Source of the DNA: Lachnospiraceae bacterium MD335
Lineage (GTDB): Bacteria; Bacillota; Clostridia; Lachnospirales; Lachnospiraceae
Reading direction: 5' to 3'
DNA length: 64,000 nt
NCBI GenBank assembly: GCA_000403335.2
Contig: KE159631.1
Coordinates: 181,139 to 245,138, forward strand
Made by a program: the position numbers and the translations under genes. How positions within the stretch are numbered: the stretch's first letter is position 1; every line of letters begins with the position of its first letter. The notes beneath the pieces are model-generated. The model searched no databases, was not told where the DNA came from, and was given only the letters and a program-made list of their open reading frames with translations. This document shows, piece by piece, positions 1-9,499 of this stretch.

Positions 1-2030
1 GGGGACCATTGCCGCCGCGCCTTTGGCTTTCACATTACGGCGCGTCATATGAAAATGAATGGCAGCTTGCAAGCTTACTGCTTGACATTCTGCCCGATAC
101 CACACTGCGTTTTTGCGACAATACGGGCGACAAGCTTCACTACCTGTTCACCTATGAGAAGCCATACAAAAACGGTTACGTACTGGTGTGCGGCAGTGAT
201 GTCTGCATTGTGGAGGAGGTTTCAGCGGAGAGCGATTACAGTTTTGACGCACTGCTGAAAGGCGGATGGGTTCATTGGGATAACACCATGCAGAGGGTTG
301 ATACAAGAGATAGGAATGAAGTGTATATTGAAGTCAAAAAATGCAAAACAGAACAGGATGGTACCCTGTTGGCGGCGCAGACACTCCACACAGACGGTAC
401 GCGCAGAATTTCCCTCTATCGGGACGGTCACTTCATGGCTCCGTTTATGGAATATTCCTTTGCAAAATGCCCTGCGGAAATCGGATTTGAGGACTATAAT
501 TTTGACGGGAGCATGGACATGATTGCATTCCCAAAGGAATCTCCGACAACGGTATTGCTTTGGAACACAGACAAAAAAACATTTGAGGCAGCGCAAATGC
601 CCGAAGAATTTCCAACCTTTTCTTGGGACTTCGAGTGCTATCCCGAAACAAAAACCATTTGGTCGTACGATACGGATTATGTGGTAAACGCCGACGGTGC
701 GACTTACTGGAACCGATATGACAATACGGAAATGCTTTGGCAGTGGGAAGGGACGACCTTGACAAAAAAGCGTGAATGTACCGCGCAAGTGCGGGAGGAA
801 GCGGTGCGGATTTGCGCCTATGCATATCATAATGAAGACAAAACCGTTTTGTACGATGAAATTGTCCCCATTGCGGAGTGGGAGCAAAACAGCGATACGG
901 TACAGGCATGCTACCGCAAATTCTATGAAAAAGTCCTTCCGGCGAAAAATACAGGAATGCTCCATAAGATAGACTACAAGGAGGAAGCCATTCCGCAGGG
1001 GCTTTTGGACAGCGTTTCAGAAGCCATACTGGAAAGTAAAGAAAACGTGCTTGTGGATACCCTTGGGATTGGCAAAGAATTAACAAAGGAAAAAGTCCTC
1101 GCCATTGCCAAGGATAATCTCTCCCTGCGCTATGATGTCGAATGTGCGGAAGCGGAGGGGGATTACACAATGCTTTTGGTTGACGGGGACAACGACGGCA
1201 TTTCGGATATTGTGGCGGAGATTTATTATGGCGGAACCGGCGGTTATACGGAATATGTTTTTTATCAGGGGCAGGAGGACGGCACTTTTGAAAAGACGTG
1301 TACTTATGATGCCGTACATCAAAACTTTATCTTTATCCGCTATGACGAAAAAAATTATTTATGCCGCAGGCTTTATGACTACGACACAAAGGAATATAGC
1401 GGCATCAGCCTGACATGCTATGTTGACGGCGTGCAGGCGGAGACATGGAATTTGATGTTTGCGCCCAAATCGTATGATTTTAAAATTACCGAATGTGCAT
1501 CAAAAAAGTATAGGACGCTGGCGGAGGAAACATTGGAAAATGCCGGAGTTTACAAAGAAAAAATAGATCAATACGCCGACATCATCGGCAGTGCGGAGGA
1601 AAAATTACCGCTTGGGAAGCACGAGTACCGCTGCGATTTGAACAATGATGACGCATTGGAGCAGTATGAGAAATCCGTTTGGACACCGAGCAATCTTGCG
1701 ATGCGGGAATATATCCATTTTTCCGGCAAGGATACGGGAACAGATGCCTCTAGGGATGCAATCCAAGCGGTTGAAGATGCAATCCAAACGGTAGAAGGAT
1801 TCCCGATTATGATGTGGGCGGATTTGTATGAAAACAAGACAATCGTTCACGTCATTTCCCGAACGGGGCTAGAGCACGATGACAACGCAAAAAAGCCGAC
1901 AGGGCTTGATGACTTTGCAATTACGGCATTCTTAATAGAAGGAACACGCACACAGACCGTATACAAAATAACTGCGGACGCAGTGTACACCATACGTGAG
2001 GAGTACGATAACAACACTGTTCAACGATAG
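1..2030 (+). CDS. Secreted FG-GAP/EF-hand-like repeat protein, C-terminal part (5' end outside window)
   Basis: The reading frame is open to the left edge: the codons before the first possible TTG start read G-P-L-P-P-R, matching G-P-F-P-P-R inside the downstream paralogue, so the N-terminus lies outside the window. The visible part aligns along its length with the gene at 2070, sharing the LPDT, SYEKP/TYEKP, ESDYSF and WNxDKKxxEAAQ segments. Three Asp-rich loops resemble calcium-binding repeats (DYNFDGSMD, DGDNDGISD and DLNNDDALE), as in FG-GAP/dockerin-like proteins. The paralogue is a lipoprotein, so an extracellular location is inferred. Function is unknown. Only 39 bp separate the two genes, so co-transcription is likely. 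Confidence 0.75.
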   Translation, partial: GPLPPRLWLSHYGASYENEWQLASLLLDILPDTTLRFCDNTGDKLHYLFTYEKPYKNGYVLVCGSDVCIVEEVSAESDYSFDALLKGGWVHWDNTMQRVDTRDRNEVYIEVKKCKTEQDGTLLAAQTLHTDGTRRISLYRDGHFMAPFMEYSFAKCPAEIGFEDYNFDGSMDMIAFPKESPTTVLLWNTDKKTFEAAQMPEEFPTFSWDFECYPETKTIWSYDTDYVVNADGATYWNRYDNTEMLWQWEGTTLTKKRECTAQVREEAVRICAYAYHNEDKTVLYDEIVPIAEWEQNSDTVQACYRKFYEKVLPAKNTGMLHKIDYKEEAIPQGLLDSVSEAILESKENVLVDTLGIGKELTKEKVLAIAKDNLSLRYDVECAEAEGDYTMLLVDGDNDGISDIVAEIYYGGTGGYTEYVFYQGQEDGTFEKTCTYDAVHQNFIFIRYDEKNYLCRRLYDYDTKEYSGISLTCYVDGVQAETWNLMFAPKSYDFKITECASKKYRTLAEETLENAGVYKEKIDQYADIIGSAEEKLPLGKHEYRCDLNNDDALEQYEKSVWTPSNLAMREYIHFSGKDTGTDASRDAIQAVEDAIQTVEGFPIMMWADLYENKTIVHVISRTGLEHDDNAKKPTGLDDFAITAFLIEGTRTQTVYKITADAVYTIREEYDNNTVQR

Positions 2031-2069
2031 AGAAACTGGCAAAAACAGTAGAAGGGAGTACAAACACAG

Positions 2070-4445
2070 ATGAAACCGTTATTATTCCATTTGAACCAAA
2101 AGACCGTGCTGCTGACGGGCATCATAATCCTTGCGCTGCTTCTTGCCGCCTGCAGCACACAGCCGCCCGCATTGCAGGAAACGGCACAAAGCACGGTCGC
2201 GTCAGCCGAGGCTGTTTCGAACGCTGACGAGCTGCATACCGATAGTGGTCAGGAAGCGCAGACTGCGGAAGACAAAGCCGAACCGGAATTGTCGGCGTCA
2301 TTTGCGGCGATAGAGCGGCTTGACACAAAACTTGTCATAGAGACAGATGCAGTGTGTTACGGCAATCTTCGTATTACGCTACCCAACGGTGTCACCGCAC
2401 AGCAGCAGGAGATGGCTGGCAGCGCAGCCGTGATAGACCTCATAGGAGCGGAAAAAATTGGGGAGGGGGAGGGATATGGCAATAGCGGACCGTTTCCGCC
2501 GCGCATATGGCTTACAAATTACCATGCGGAATACGGCAATATCATGGAGCTTTTCAGTGCATTGCTGGATTTGCTGCCCGACACTGTTCTTAGCGAGCGA
2601 TATGCATGGGGAAAGGAACGCTGTTACCTGCTCAGCTATGAAAAGCCCGATATCAATGGTTACATACTGATATATGGGAACGATGTCTATCTTGTGGAAG
2701 AGCTTTCGGAAGAAAGTGATTATAGTTTTGGAGGGCTGCTTGATGACAAGGCAGTCCGGGGGGGAAACGGCATCTGCGATTTTGGCGCCAGGTATCGCAA
2801 TGCGGATAAACTATACAGCAAAATCAATGTGCAGGACGATATGTCCTTTTTGGTAAGCCAAGACATAATCAGAGACAGGATGCGGGTAATTCTGTTGTTT
2901 GAGGACGGGTATTTTACTTCTCTGTATCAAAATATTGCATATGGGGAATGGAACGACGCTCCTGCATTTGAGGACTGCAATTTTGACGGCTGTCCTGATA
3001 TGGCAATATCGGAAACAAAGATTTACCTTTGGAATGCAGACAAAAAAGTGTATGAGGCAGCGCAGATACCGGAGGAGTTTTCGGTGCATTCATGGAATGC
3101 AGAATACTATCCGCAGGCACAGAGCATATGGACTTATAATGTCGAATATGCAAAGGATGCTGAAGGGAAATCGTCCGCGGATGCGTTTGACCAAACGGAG
3201 AAGATTTGGAAATGGGAAGGGACTGCGTTGGTGAAAAAGCGTGAATGTGCGGCAAACGTGCGCGAGGACAGCGTGCGGATATGCGCTTATGAGGACAGCG
3301 CTGAGCATGTGCTGTTTGATGAAACTTTCACAATCGAGGAGTGGAAACAAAACAGTTTAAGCGTGCAAAAGCGGTATCAGCAGTTCTACGCCGGAATGCT
3401 TCCCGAAGAAAACGACGGAAACCTCCACAAAATCGACGAGAATCAAAGAGAAAATGAAGCCATACCACAGGCGCTGTTAGACGTTATTACAAAATCCATA
3501 CTTGACGGCACGGAATTGGAAACGTTAAAGGGACTGATGAATGACAAAGAATTAACAAAAGAGGAGGTCCTCGCGCTTGCCAAAGACAACATAGCACTGC
3601 GCAGTGATGTGATACGGGCGGACAGATTAGGGCACTACATTATGGTAATGGCAGACGGGGATAATGACGGTATTTTGGATCTTGTCGCAGAGGAATATTT
3701 TGGCGGCTCGGCAGGCTTTACGGAGTATGTTTTCTATAAGGGACAGGAAGATGGTACCTATCAGAAGACAAGCAGCTATGACGCCGTAGAAGAAGAGTTT
3801 GGCATGATTTCCTATGAGGGGAAAAATTACCTGTGCCGCACACGGTACGATTATAGCAAAAAGATATATAACGGTATCAGTTTGGCGTGTTATGTGGACG
3901 GGGTGCAGGTGGAATCGGCAGACTTGATGCTTTTCCCCGAACAATATGATACAAAGCTTGCCGAACGCGCAAAGGAGGATTACAGGGCGCTTGCGCAGGA
4001 CATCCTGCAAAACAGCCTTTTCTTTAAGAAACAAATTGACGCGCATGAAGCGATTGTCGGAAGCTGTGAGGAGCTGTCGCCTTTGGAGGAAGATCACCAA
4101 TACCAGTGCGACTTGGACAATGACAAGGTGATGGAGCATTATTGTAAATCCATTTGGGAGCCTAGCAACATGGGAACACATGAAAGCCTGATTTTATATG
4201 GTGATGGGGAAGGAATTGAGCATGTGCAGAATGCAATAAAGGCTTTGAGAGGGCAACCGATAATGATGTGGGTTGAACCGTTTGCAGAAGAAAATGTTGT
4301 CAATGTCATTTCTTTGACAGGGCTGCATGACTTTGAGGTAACTGGATTGCTGCTGCATGGCGCAGATTTTAAAACCATGTACCGGATTACCGCAGAAGTG
4401 ACATATGGTGTTAAATGTGAAATCGGCACTCAGATGAATGAATAA
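2070..4445 (+). CDS. Lipoprotein with Asp-rich (FG-GAP-like) repeats, paralogue of upstream gene
   Basis: 791-aa predicted lipoprotein. The N-terminus has a basic stretch, a hydrophobic core and the lipobox LLAAC, with the lipidated Cys at about residue 28, followed by a low-complexity Ala/Glu/Thr linker to about residue 75. The body contains Asp-rich loops DCNFDGCPD, DGDNDGILD and DLDNDKVME, typical of calcium-binding beta-propeller or dockerin-like repeats. A GAAGGGAG ribosome binding site precedes the ATG. It is a tandem duplicate of the gene ending at 2030. No catalytic motif was recognised. The likely role is a surface-anchored binding or sensing protein, but the function is unknown. Confidence 0.8.
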   Translation: MKPLLFHLNQKTVLLTGIIILALLLAACSTQPPALQETAQSTVASAEAVSNADELHTDSGQEAQTAEDKAEPELSASFAAIERLDTKLVIETDAVCYGNLRITLPNGVTAQQQEMAGSAAVIDLIGAEKIGEGEGYGNSGPFPPRIWLTNYHAEYGNIMELFSALLDLLPDTVLSERYAWGKERCYLLSYEKPDINGYILIYGNDVYLVEELSEESDYSFGGLLDDKAVRGGNGICDFGARYRNADKLYSKINVQDDMSFLVSQDIIRDRMRVILLFEDGYFTSLYQNIAYGEWNDAPAFEDCNFDGCPDMAISETKIYLWNADKKVYEAAQIPEEFSVHSWNAEYYPQAQSIWTYNVEYAKDAEGKSSADAFDQTEKIWKWEGTALVKKRECAANVREDSVRICAYEDSAEHVLFDETFTIEEWKQNSLSVQKRYQQFYAGMLPEENDGNLHKIDENQRENEAIPQALLDVITKSILDGTELETLKGLMNDKELTKEEVLALAKDNIALRSDVIRADRLGHYIMVMADGDNDGILDLVAEEYFGGSAGFTEYVFYKGQEDGTYQKTSSYDAVEEEFGMISYEGKNYLCRTRYDYSKKIYNGISLACYVDGVQVESADLMLFPEQYDTKLAERAKEDYRALAQDILQNSLFFKKQIDAHEAIVGSCEELSPLEEDHQYQCDLDNDKVMEHYCKSIWEPSNMGTHESLILYGDGEGIEHVQNAIKALRGQPIMMWVEPFAEENVVNVISLTGLHDFEVTGLLLHGADFKTMYRITAEVTYGVKCEIGTQMNE

Positions 4446-4601
4446 TACATATGTCAGCGAATCATAAGCCGCTTTATTGAATAAAAATTTCTCGGTTTAG
4501 CTTGGAAACTTTCATGGAAATTCACGATAAAGTATGATAAAATAATGCTGTTTGGCAGGACATTTATCAACTGATTTTTTAGGATTTAAGGATGTTATAT
4601 A

Positions 4602-7600
4602 ATGTTTGAGAAAATTGTTCAGACAGGTATTTGCACTTTGCTGCAAATACCGTGCGAAAGTGTAGTGGCTTTTGGCAAAAATCCATCGCCAAAGGCGATT
4701 GTGAATGGATTTTTGCCCGCAGCAGTGAGCATAGCGGAGCTGTTGCAATTTGAGAGTTTAATGCCGTTGGCGTTTTTGGCAGCGGTTCCAATCATTATTT
4801 TGTTGTATTTGCTAAAGCCAAAGGGCGTGGATTACCGGATTTCTTCGAATTTACTTTGGAAAAAGCTGCTCAAAAACGAGCAGTCGCGGACGTTTTTCGA
4901 GAAATTTGTCCACAACATTTTAATGTACTTACAGATTTTGATAATTATACTGCTTGTGATTGCCCTGATGTCGCCGTTTATCCGCGTGGACAACCGCGGT
5001 GGGGGCAGGAAAATCCTGTTGGTCGATACAAGCGCAAGTATGCAGCATGTCGGACATTACGGCGATAGCCGGGGAAAGAGCCGCCTTACAGAAGCAATAG
5101 AACTGATGTGCGATGCGGTGCAGACGGCGCAGGACACACAATTTTGCGTTGTGACGGCGGATGCAGTTGGCGTAAAGCTTTTGGCGGTGGACATGACAGA
5201 TACGGAGAGCCTGATACAGACGCTGAAAAGCTTGGAGTGCAGTGACGGCGGAGGCAATCTTGCGCAGGCGCAGGGGATTTTGGATACGCTTGTGGGGGAT
5301 ACGGCGGAAAACGCGGCGGATTTGCTTGTTTTTACGGACGGCAGCGGCGCGGCGGCGTTTGAGGAGCTGCGCGGCGCCGAAAAGGAGCTTTATGTCGTGG
5401 GTGACGCTGCTTCCAATGTGGCAAACGAGTACACCGTGTATACAGAGCGGGAGGACGGAACGTATGACGTGATTGTGAGCGTGGCGAATTACAGCGATGC
5501 GGAAGCATCGTTTGACGTTGGTTTGTATGACGGTGAAGACGCGCTGATTGCGCTGAAACAGATGCGTCTTGCGCCGTCGGAGAACGCGTCGTGCCTGTTT
5601 GAGGCTGCGGACTGGCGGGGTAAGACGCTTACGTCCCGTCTTGACAATATTTCGTTTGACGGTGCGGCGGGCGACAGCCTTGCGGCGGACAATGTTTCAC
5701 GGGCAGTTAAGAGCCGTCAGAATAAAATACGCGGACTGCTTGTCGGAAACGGCAACACATTTTTGGAAAAGGCATACGTTGCAGTGACGGGTGATACGAT
5801 TACGAAATCCCAAACCGACGGTGCGGCGGACGGCGTGCAGGATACGGGCATTTCCAAGCGCACGCCGCTCAAGGAAATGGGTTACAATGTGGTGATTTAC
5901 GACGCAGGACAGACGCCGCAGAACAGTGAGGGCAATCGTCTGATTTTTGGCGACGGCGGTGCCAAACCTGTCGAAACGCTTGAAAACGTGGTGCTTGACA
6001 TGACGGACTGCGATTTGACAGCGGGGCTTTCAGGCTTTACGGTTGGCGTAAACAAGGCATACTGCTTTGCGCTGCCCGAGGGGGCGCAGAGCTTTTTGAC
6101 ATACGACGGAAAGTGTGTCGGCTATTATGGCGAGCGGGACGGACACAAGGAGGTGGTTGTCGGCTTTGACATTCGGGAGTCTGATTTTCCGCTGCGGGCG
6201 GAGTTTCCGATTTTTCTTGCAAATGCCATGATTTATCTCTCCGACACGTCTTGGTTGGCAACAAATGTTTATTATGCGGGCGAGGAAATTGCATTGCAGC
6301 CTTGGGCGGAATTGGACAGGACGCAGTTTGAAAGCCGTCCGGCTAAGGCGGGGCTGTATTCACTTGGAAACGAGGAATATCGGGAGTCTTATGTCGTGCG
6401 TTTTCAGACGGCGACGGAGTCCGACGGCAGAGTGACGGCGGAGTCGGTCGGCGGTTCGGGGGAGGCGCGCCTGCAAAAGGTGAAGCAGACGCTGCGCAAT
6501 GTGTTTTTACTGCTTGCCCTGCTGCTTTTGGTCGTGGAGTGGATTGTCTATGTGCGCCAAATGTGTTACCGCGGGAAGTTCTACCTTGTGGTGCGCGGTG
6601 CGGTGCTTTTGTGCGTGTTGCTTGCGCTGCTTGGCATTACGCTGAAAAAGGGCAGTTCTCAGACGGCGACGGTGTTTGTCGTGGATTTGTCGAACAGCAA
6701 TGCGGAGCATTTGGAGCGCATGGAGCAGTATTTGCAGGAAACGGTCGGCAAAATGCCTTCGGGGAATGTTTACGGGATTGTGACCTTTGGAAAAGATACA
6801 CTGGTGGAGCAGTTTTTGACGGACGGGACGCATTACGGGGGGCTGATGACGCTGCCCGAGAAGGCGGCGACGAACTTCGAGGACGCTGTTTCCAAGGCGC
6901 TTACACTGTTATCAGGCGATTACAGAAAACGCCTTGTGGTGCTGACGGACGGTAAAGAAACGCGGGGCGACATTCAAAATATGGCACAGGCATTGACGGC
7001 GAGTCAGGCGGAGTTTCTGACACTGCTTTACGAGAACGAGGAAACGCCGGATGCTTATATTGATAATGTTATGCTTCCGTCGTATCTGCACCCGAATGAC
7101 AAGTATTCGATTACGGTGCTTGTGGAGAGCAATTACGATACGGACGCGGTGATTGCGCTGTACAACGGAAGCAGTCAGACGGCGGCGAACAGCGTGCACT
7201 TAAACAAAGGGAGCAACCGCTTTGCATTCAGCGCGCAGGTTGACACGGGCACACAAAGCGGCGCAATGGAAAATCTGCGCGTGCAGGTTCAGGCACAGGG
7301 GGATACCTGCGCTGAAAATGACACGTTCAGCGCGTACTCCGTCGTGGAGGCGGTGCCGAAAATCCTTGTGATTTCGGGACGTGATACGAGCGTTTCGGGC
7401 TTTGCGTCCGTATTGGGCGCGGCAGGCTGCGATTACAGCGTTGTTTCAGCGTTGAATGCGCCGGACAGTATCAATGCCATGCTCGATTACAAGTCGATTA
7501 TTTTGGTGGACACATATATTGACGATTTGCCGACCGGATTTTTGGAAAATTTGGAGACATATGTGAAGGATTACGGATGCGGTTTTATCTGCTGCGGCGG

Positions 7601-9287
7601 TGAGGACAGCTTTGCGCTTGGCGGTTATCGGGATACGGCGCTGGAAACGGTGCTGCCCGTGGACATGCAGCTGCGCAGCGTGAATGAAGTGCCGTCAATG
7701 GCGATGGTGATGGTGATTGACCATTCGGGCAGTATGAGCGGTGCGCTGGATGGTTCGGGTATCACGAATTTGGACATTGCAATCCGGGCGGCGACGGTGG
7801 CGGCGGACAATCTGCGCGATACGGATTATGTCGGAGTACTGACGTTCGACGACAAATATACATGGCAGGTGGAATTGCAGACGGCGGAAGATAAAACGGC
7901 GGTCAAAGACGCGATTAAGCAGATTAAAGAGGGCGGCGGAACGACGATTAAGCCTGCGCTTTTGGAGGCATGCAAGGCGCTTGAGGACTGTGACGCGTCC
8001 GTGAAGCATGTGGTGCTTTTGACGGACGGCATGGGAGAAACAGGCAATTATACAGATGTGATCAGCGATTATACGGCAAACGGCATTACGCTTTCGACGG
8101 TGGCGGTCGGGACGGGTTCCGACACAAAGCTTTTGAAAAGGCTGGCGGACAACTGCGGCGGCAGATATTATTATTCGGATATTTCGAGCGATATTCCAAA
8201 GATTTTCGCACAGGAGGTTTTTTTGGGCGGTGACAGCTATATCCAAAACGGCGATTTCCCGCTTGCGGTTCGGGGCGGTCATGAGCTGACGCACGGTCTG
8301 TTTGCTGACGGGTGGCCTTCGCTTTACGGGTATGTTGCCGCGACACCGAAGACGGCGTCGAATCCGGTGATTGTCTCTGCGGATAAGGAAGACCCGATTT
8401 TGACGGTATGGCAGTACGGGCTTGGCAGGACTGCCGCCTGGAACAGCGATGTCACGGGCGAGTGGAGCGGCGCGTTTTCGGGGAAGGACGATTATGTGCA
8501 GCTTTGGAAACGCATTGTGGACTATTCAACGGGAAATGCCGATATGGGCGAGGACAGCGTAAACGTGGTGACGGCTGGCGAGCAGACCGAGGTCGTTTAT
8601 CAGACGGGCGATTACGGCAGCGGGACAGAGATTCTTGTGACGATGATTGCCCCCGACGGGGAGAGCAGCGAGGCGAAGCTGCATGCGACGGCGCCGGGGA
8701 AATATACGGCGCAGCTTCCTACGTCTCAGACGGGATTGTATCATTTTAATATCCGGCGTACGGAGGGCGGCGAAATTCAGAGCTATATGACGACCGCGGC
8801 GGCAGTGCAGTTCTCAGACGAATATAAGTTCGATGTGAGCGCGGCGCCGTATCTGAGATTTGCCGAGCAGTACGGGAAGGTGATTACGGAGCAGGAGAAT
8901 GTCTGGACGCGCATTACGGCGGGGGCAAAGGAGCGTTATCCGCTGACGAACTGGCTGACAGCGTTTGCGATTTGCCTGTTTTTGGCGGATGTTGCGATGC
9001 GGCGGTTTCAGTATGTGCCAAAGTTTGGCGGCGTGACGGGGAAATGGAAGAAGAATGCGGCGGCTGGTGCTGATGCGGGGGCGTCCGGAGAAATGAAGCA
9101 GGCGCAACCGGCAGTGCAGCCAGGACAGTTAGAGCAGAGTGCGGAAACTGAAACAAAGAAGGAGTCTGACCCCGCCCCCCAAAAGGTTAAAAAGCAGAAA
9201 CGGGAAAAAAAGGCGAAGCAGTCGGAGCAGGTGCTGGATACTTCGCAGTTGTTGAAGAAGAAGGATGAGCGGAATGGGGAAGGCTGA
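4602..9287 (+). CDS. Large membrane von Willebrand factor A protein (BatA-like plus second VWA module)
   Basis: 1561 aa. The first module is BatA-like: a hydrophobic N-terminus ending LLYLLKPKG, a second membrane helix (about residue 105-125), then a VWA domain with VDTSASM. A membrane pair near residues 630-690 leads into a second VWA-like segment (VVDLSNSN, degenerate MIDAS), a glutamine-amidotransferase-like segment (ICCGGEDSFALGGY) and a third VWA with an intact DHSGSMS MIDAS. A late membrane helix precedes a charged Lys/Glu tail. It looks like a fusion of two proteins often found as neighbours. The start is complicated: ATG 4602 has AAGGA upstream, but a 144-bp insertion lies right after its first codons. 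TTG 4743 and ATG 4758 are alternative starts. Likely a cell-envelope stress or assembly factor (inference). Confidence 0.8.
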   Translation: MFEKIVQTGICTLLQIPCESVVAFGKNPSPKAIVNGFLPAAVSIAELLQFESLMPLAFLAAVPIIILLYLLKPKGVDYRISSNLLWKKLLKNEQSRTFFEKFVHNILMYLQILIIILLVIALMSPFIRVDNRGGGRKILLVDTSASMQHVGHYGDSRGKSRLTEAIELMCDAVQTAQDTQFCVVTADAVGVKLLAVDMTDTESLIQTLKSLECSDGGGNLAQAQGILDTLVGDTAENAADLLVFTDGSGAAAFEELRGAEKELYVVGDAASNVANEYTVYTEREDGTYDVIVSVANYSDAEASFDVGLYDGEDALIALKQMRLAPSENASCLFEAADWRGKTLTSRLDNISFDGAAGDSLAADNVSRAVKSRQNKIRGLLVGNGNTFLEKAYVAVTGDTITKSQTDGAADGVQDTGISKRTPLKEMGYNVVIYDAGQTPQNSEGNRLIFGDGGAKPVETLENVVLDMTDCDLTAGLSGFTVGVNKAYCFALPEGAQSFLTYDGKCVGYYGERDGHKEVVVGFDIRESDFPLRAEFPIFLANAMIYLSDTSWLATNVYYAGEEIALQPWAELDRTQFESRPAKAGLYSLGNEEYRESYVVRFQTATESDGRVTAESVGGSGEARLQKVKQTLRNVFLLLALLLLVVEWIVYVRQMCYRGKFYLVVRGAVLLCVLLALLGITLKKGSSQTATVFVVDLSNSNAEHLERMEQYLQETVGKMPSGNVYGIVTFGKDTLVEQFLTDGTHYGGLMTLPEKAATNFEDAVSKALTLLSGDYRKRLVVLTDGKETRGDIQNMAQALTASQAEFLTLLYENEETPDAYIDNVMLPSYLHPNDKYSITVLVESNYDTDAVIALYNGSSQTAANSVHLNKGSNRFAFSAQVDTGTQSGAMENLRVQVQAQGDTCAENDTFSAYSVVEAVPKILVISGRDTSVSGFASVLGAAGCDYSVVSALNAPDSINAMLDYKSIILVDTYIDDLPTGFLENLETYVKDYGCGFICCGGEDSFALGGYRDTALETVLPVDMQLRSVNEVPSMAMVMVIDHSGSMSGALDGSGITNLDIAIRAATVAADNLRDTDYVGVLTFDDKYTWQVELQTAEDKTAVKDAIKQIKEGGGTTIKPALLEACKALEDCDASVKHVVLLTDGMGETGNYTDVISDYTANGITLSTVAVGTGSDTKLLKRLADNCGGRYYYSDISSDIPKIFAQEVFLGGDSYIQNGDFPLAVRGGHELTHGLFADGWPSLYGYVAATPKTASNPVIVSADKEDPILTVWQYGLGRTAAWNSDVTGEWSGAFSGKDDYVQLWKRIVDYSTGNADMGEDSVNVVTAGEQTEVVYQTGDYGSGTEILVTMIAPDGESSEAKLHATAPGKYTAQLPTSQTGLYHFNIRRTEGGEIQSYMTTAAAVQFSDEYKFDVSAAPYLRFAEQYGKVITEQENVWTRITAGAKERYPLTNWLTAFAICLFLADVAMRRFQYVPKFGGVTGKWKKNAAAGADAGASGEMKQAQPAVQPGQLEQSAETETKKESDPAPQKVKKQKREKKAKQSEQVLDTSQLLKKKDERNGEG
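4605..4755 (+). mobile_element. 144-bp in-frame hairpin element inserted in the VWA gene start
   Basis: The 7-bp sequence TTTGAGA occurs at 4605-4611 and 4749-4755, exactly 144 bp apart. Removing one copy plus the intervening bases restores ATG-TTT-GAG-AGT-TTA-ATG-CCG, that is MFESLMPLAF, the standard start of BatA-like proteins. The inserted DNA contains two perfect stems: GGTATTTGCA (4626-4635) with TGCAAATACC (4642-4651), and GGCAAAAATCCAT (4674-4686) with its complement at 4705-4717. It has no stop in this frame and its length is a multiple of three. Terminal inverted repeats are weak, so the class of element is unknown. Confidence 0.75.
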
Positions 9288-9382
9288 TTGGAACATTGAG
9301 GAACGCGTATTCCAATGGTGTTGGAATATATAACCGACTGAAAAAACACAATTGGGGCGCGTAAATGAAGAATGAGTAATGA

Positions 9383-9412
9383 TTGATAACCACATATATT
9401 TTATGCTATAAT
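9383..9412 (+). promoter_or_regulatory. Promoter of the hybrid kinase gene
   Basis: TTGATA (9383-9388), an 18-bp spacer and TATAAT (9407-9412) lie 88 bp before the ATG at 9500. Confidence 0.55.
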
Positions 9413-9499
9413 TTCCCTGAAATTGTGTGTGATTCAAATCCGTAACGGGATGACGATGAATATAATAGTAAGGTACTTATTTTCGAAAAGAGAGGGGGC

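Noticed and set aside
222..1170. Two overlapping minus-strand frames of over 240 codons
   Set aside because: Antisense shadows of the lipoprotein gene; no RBS or domain.
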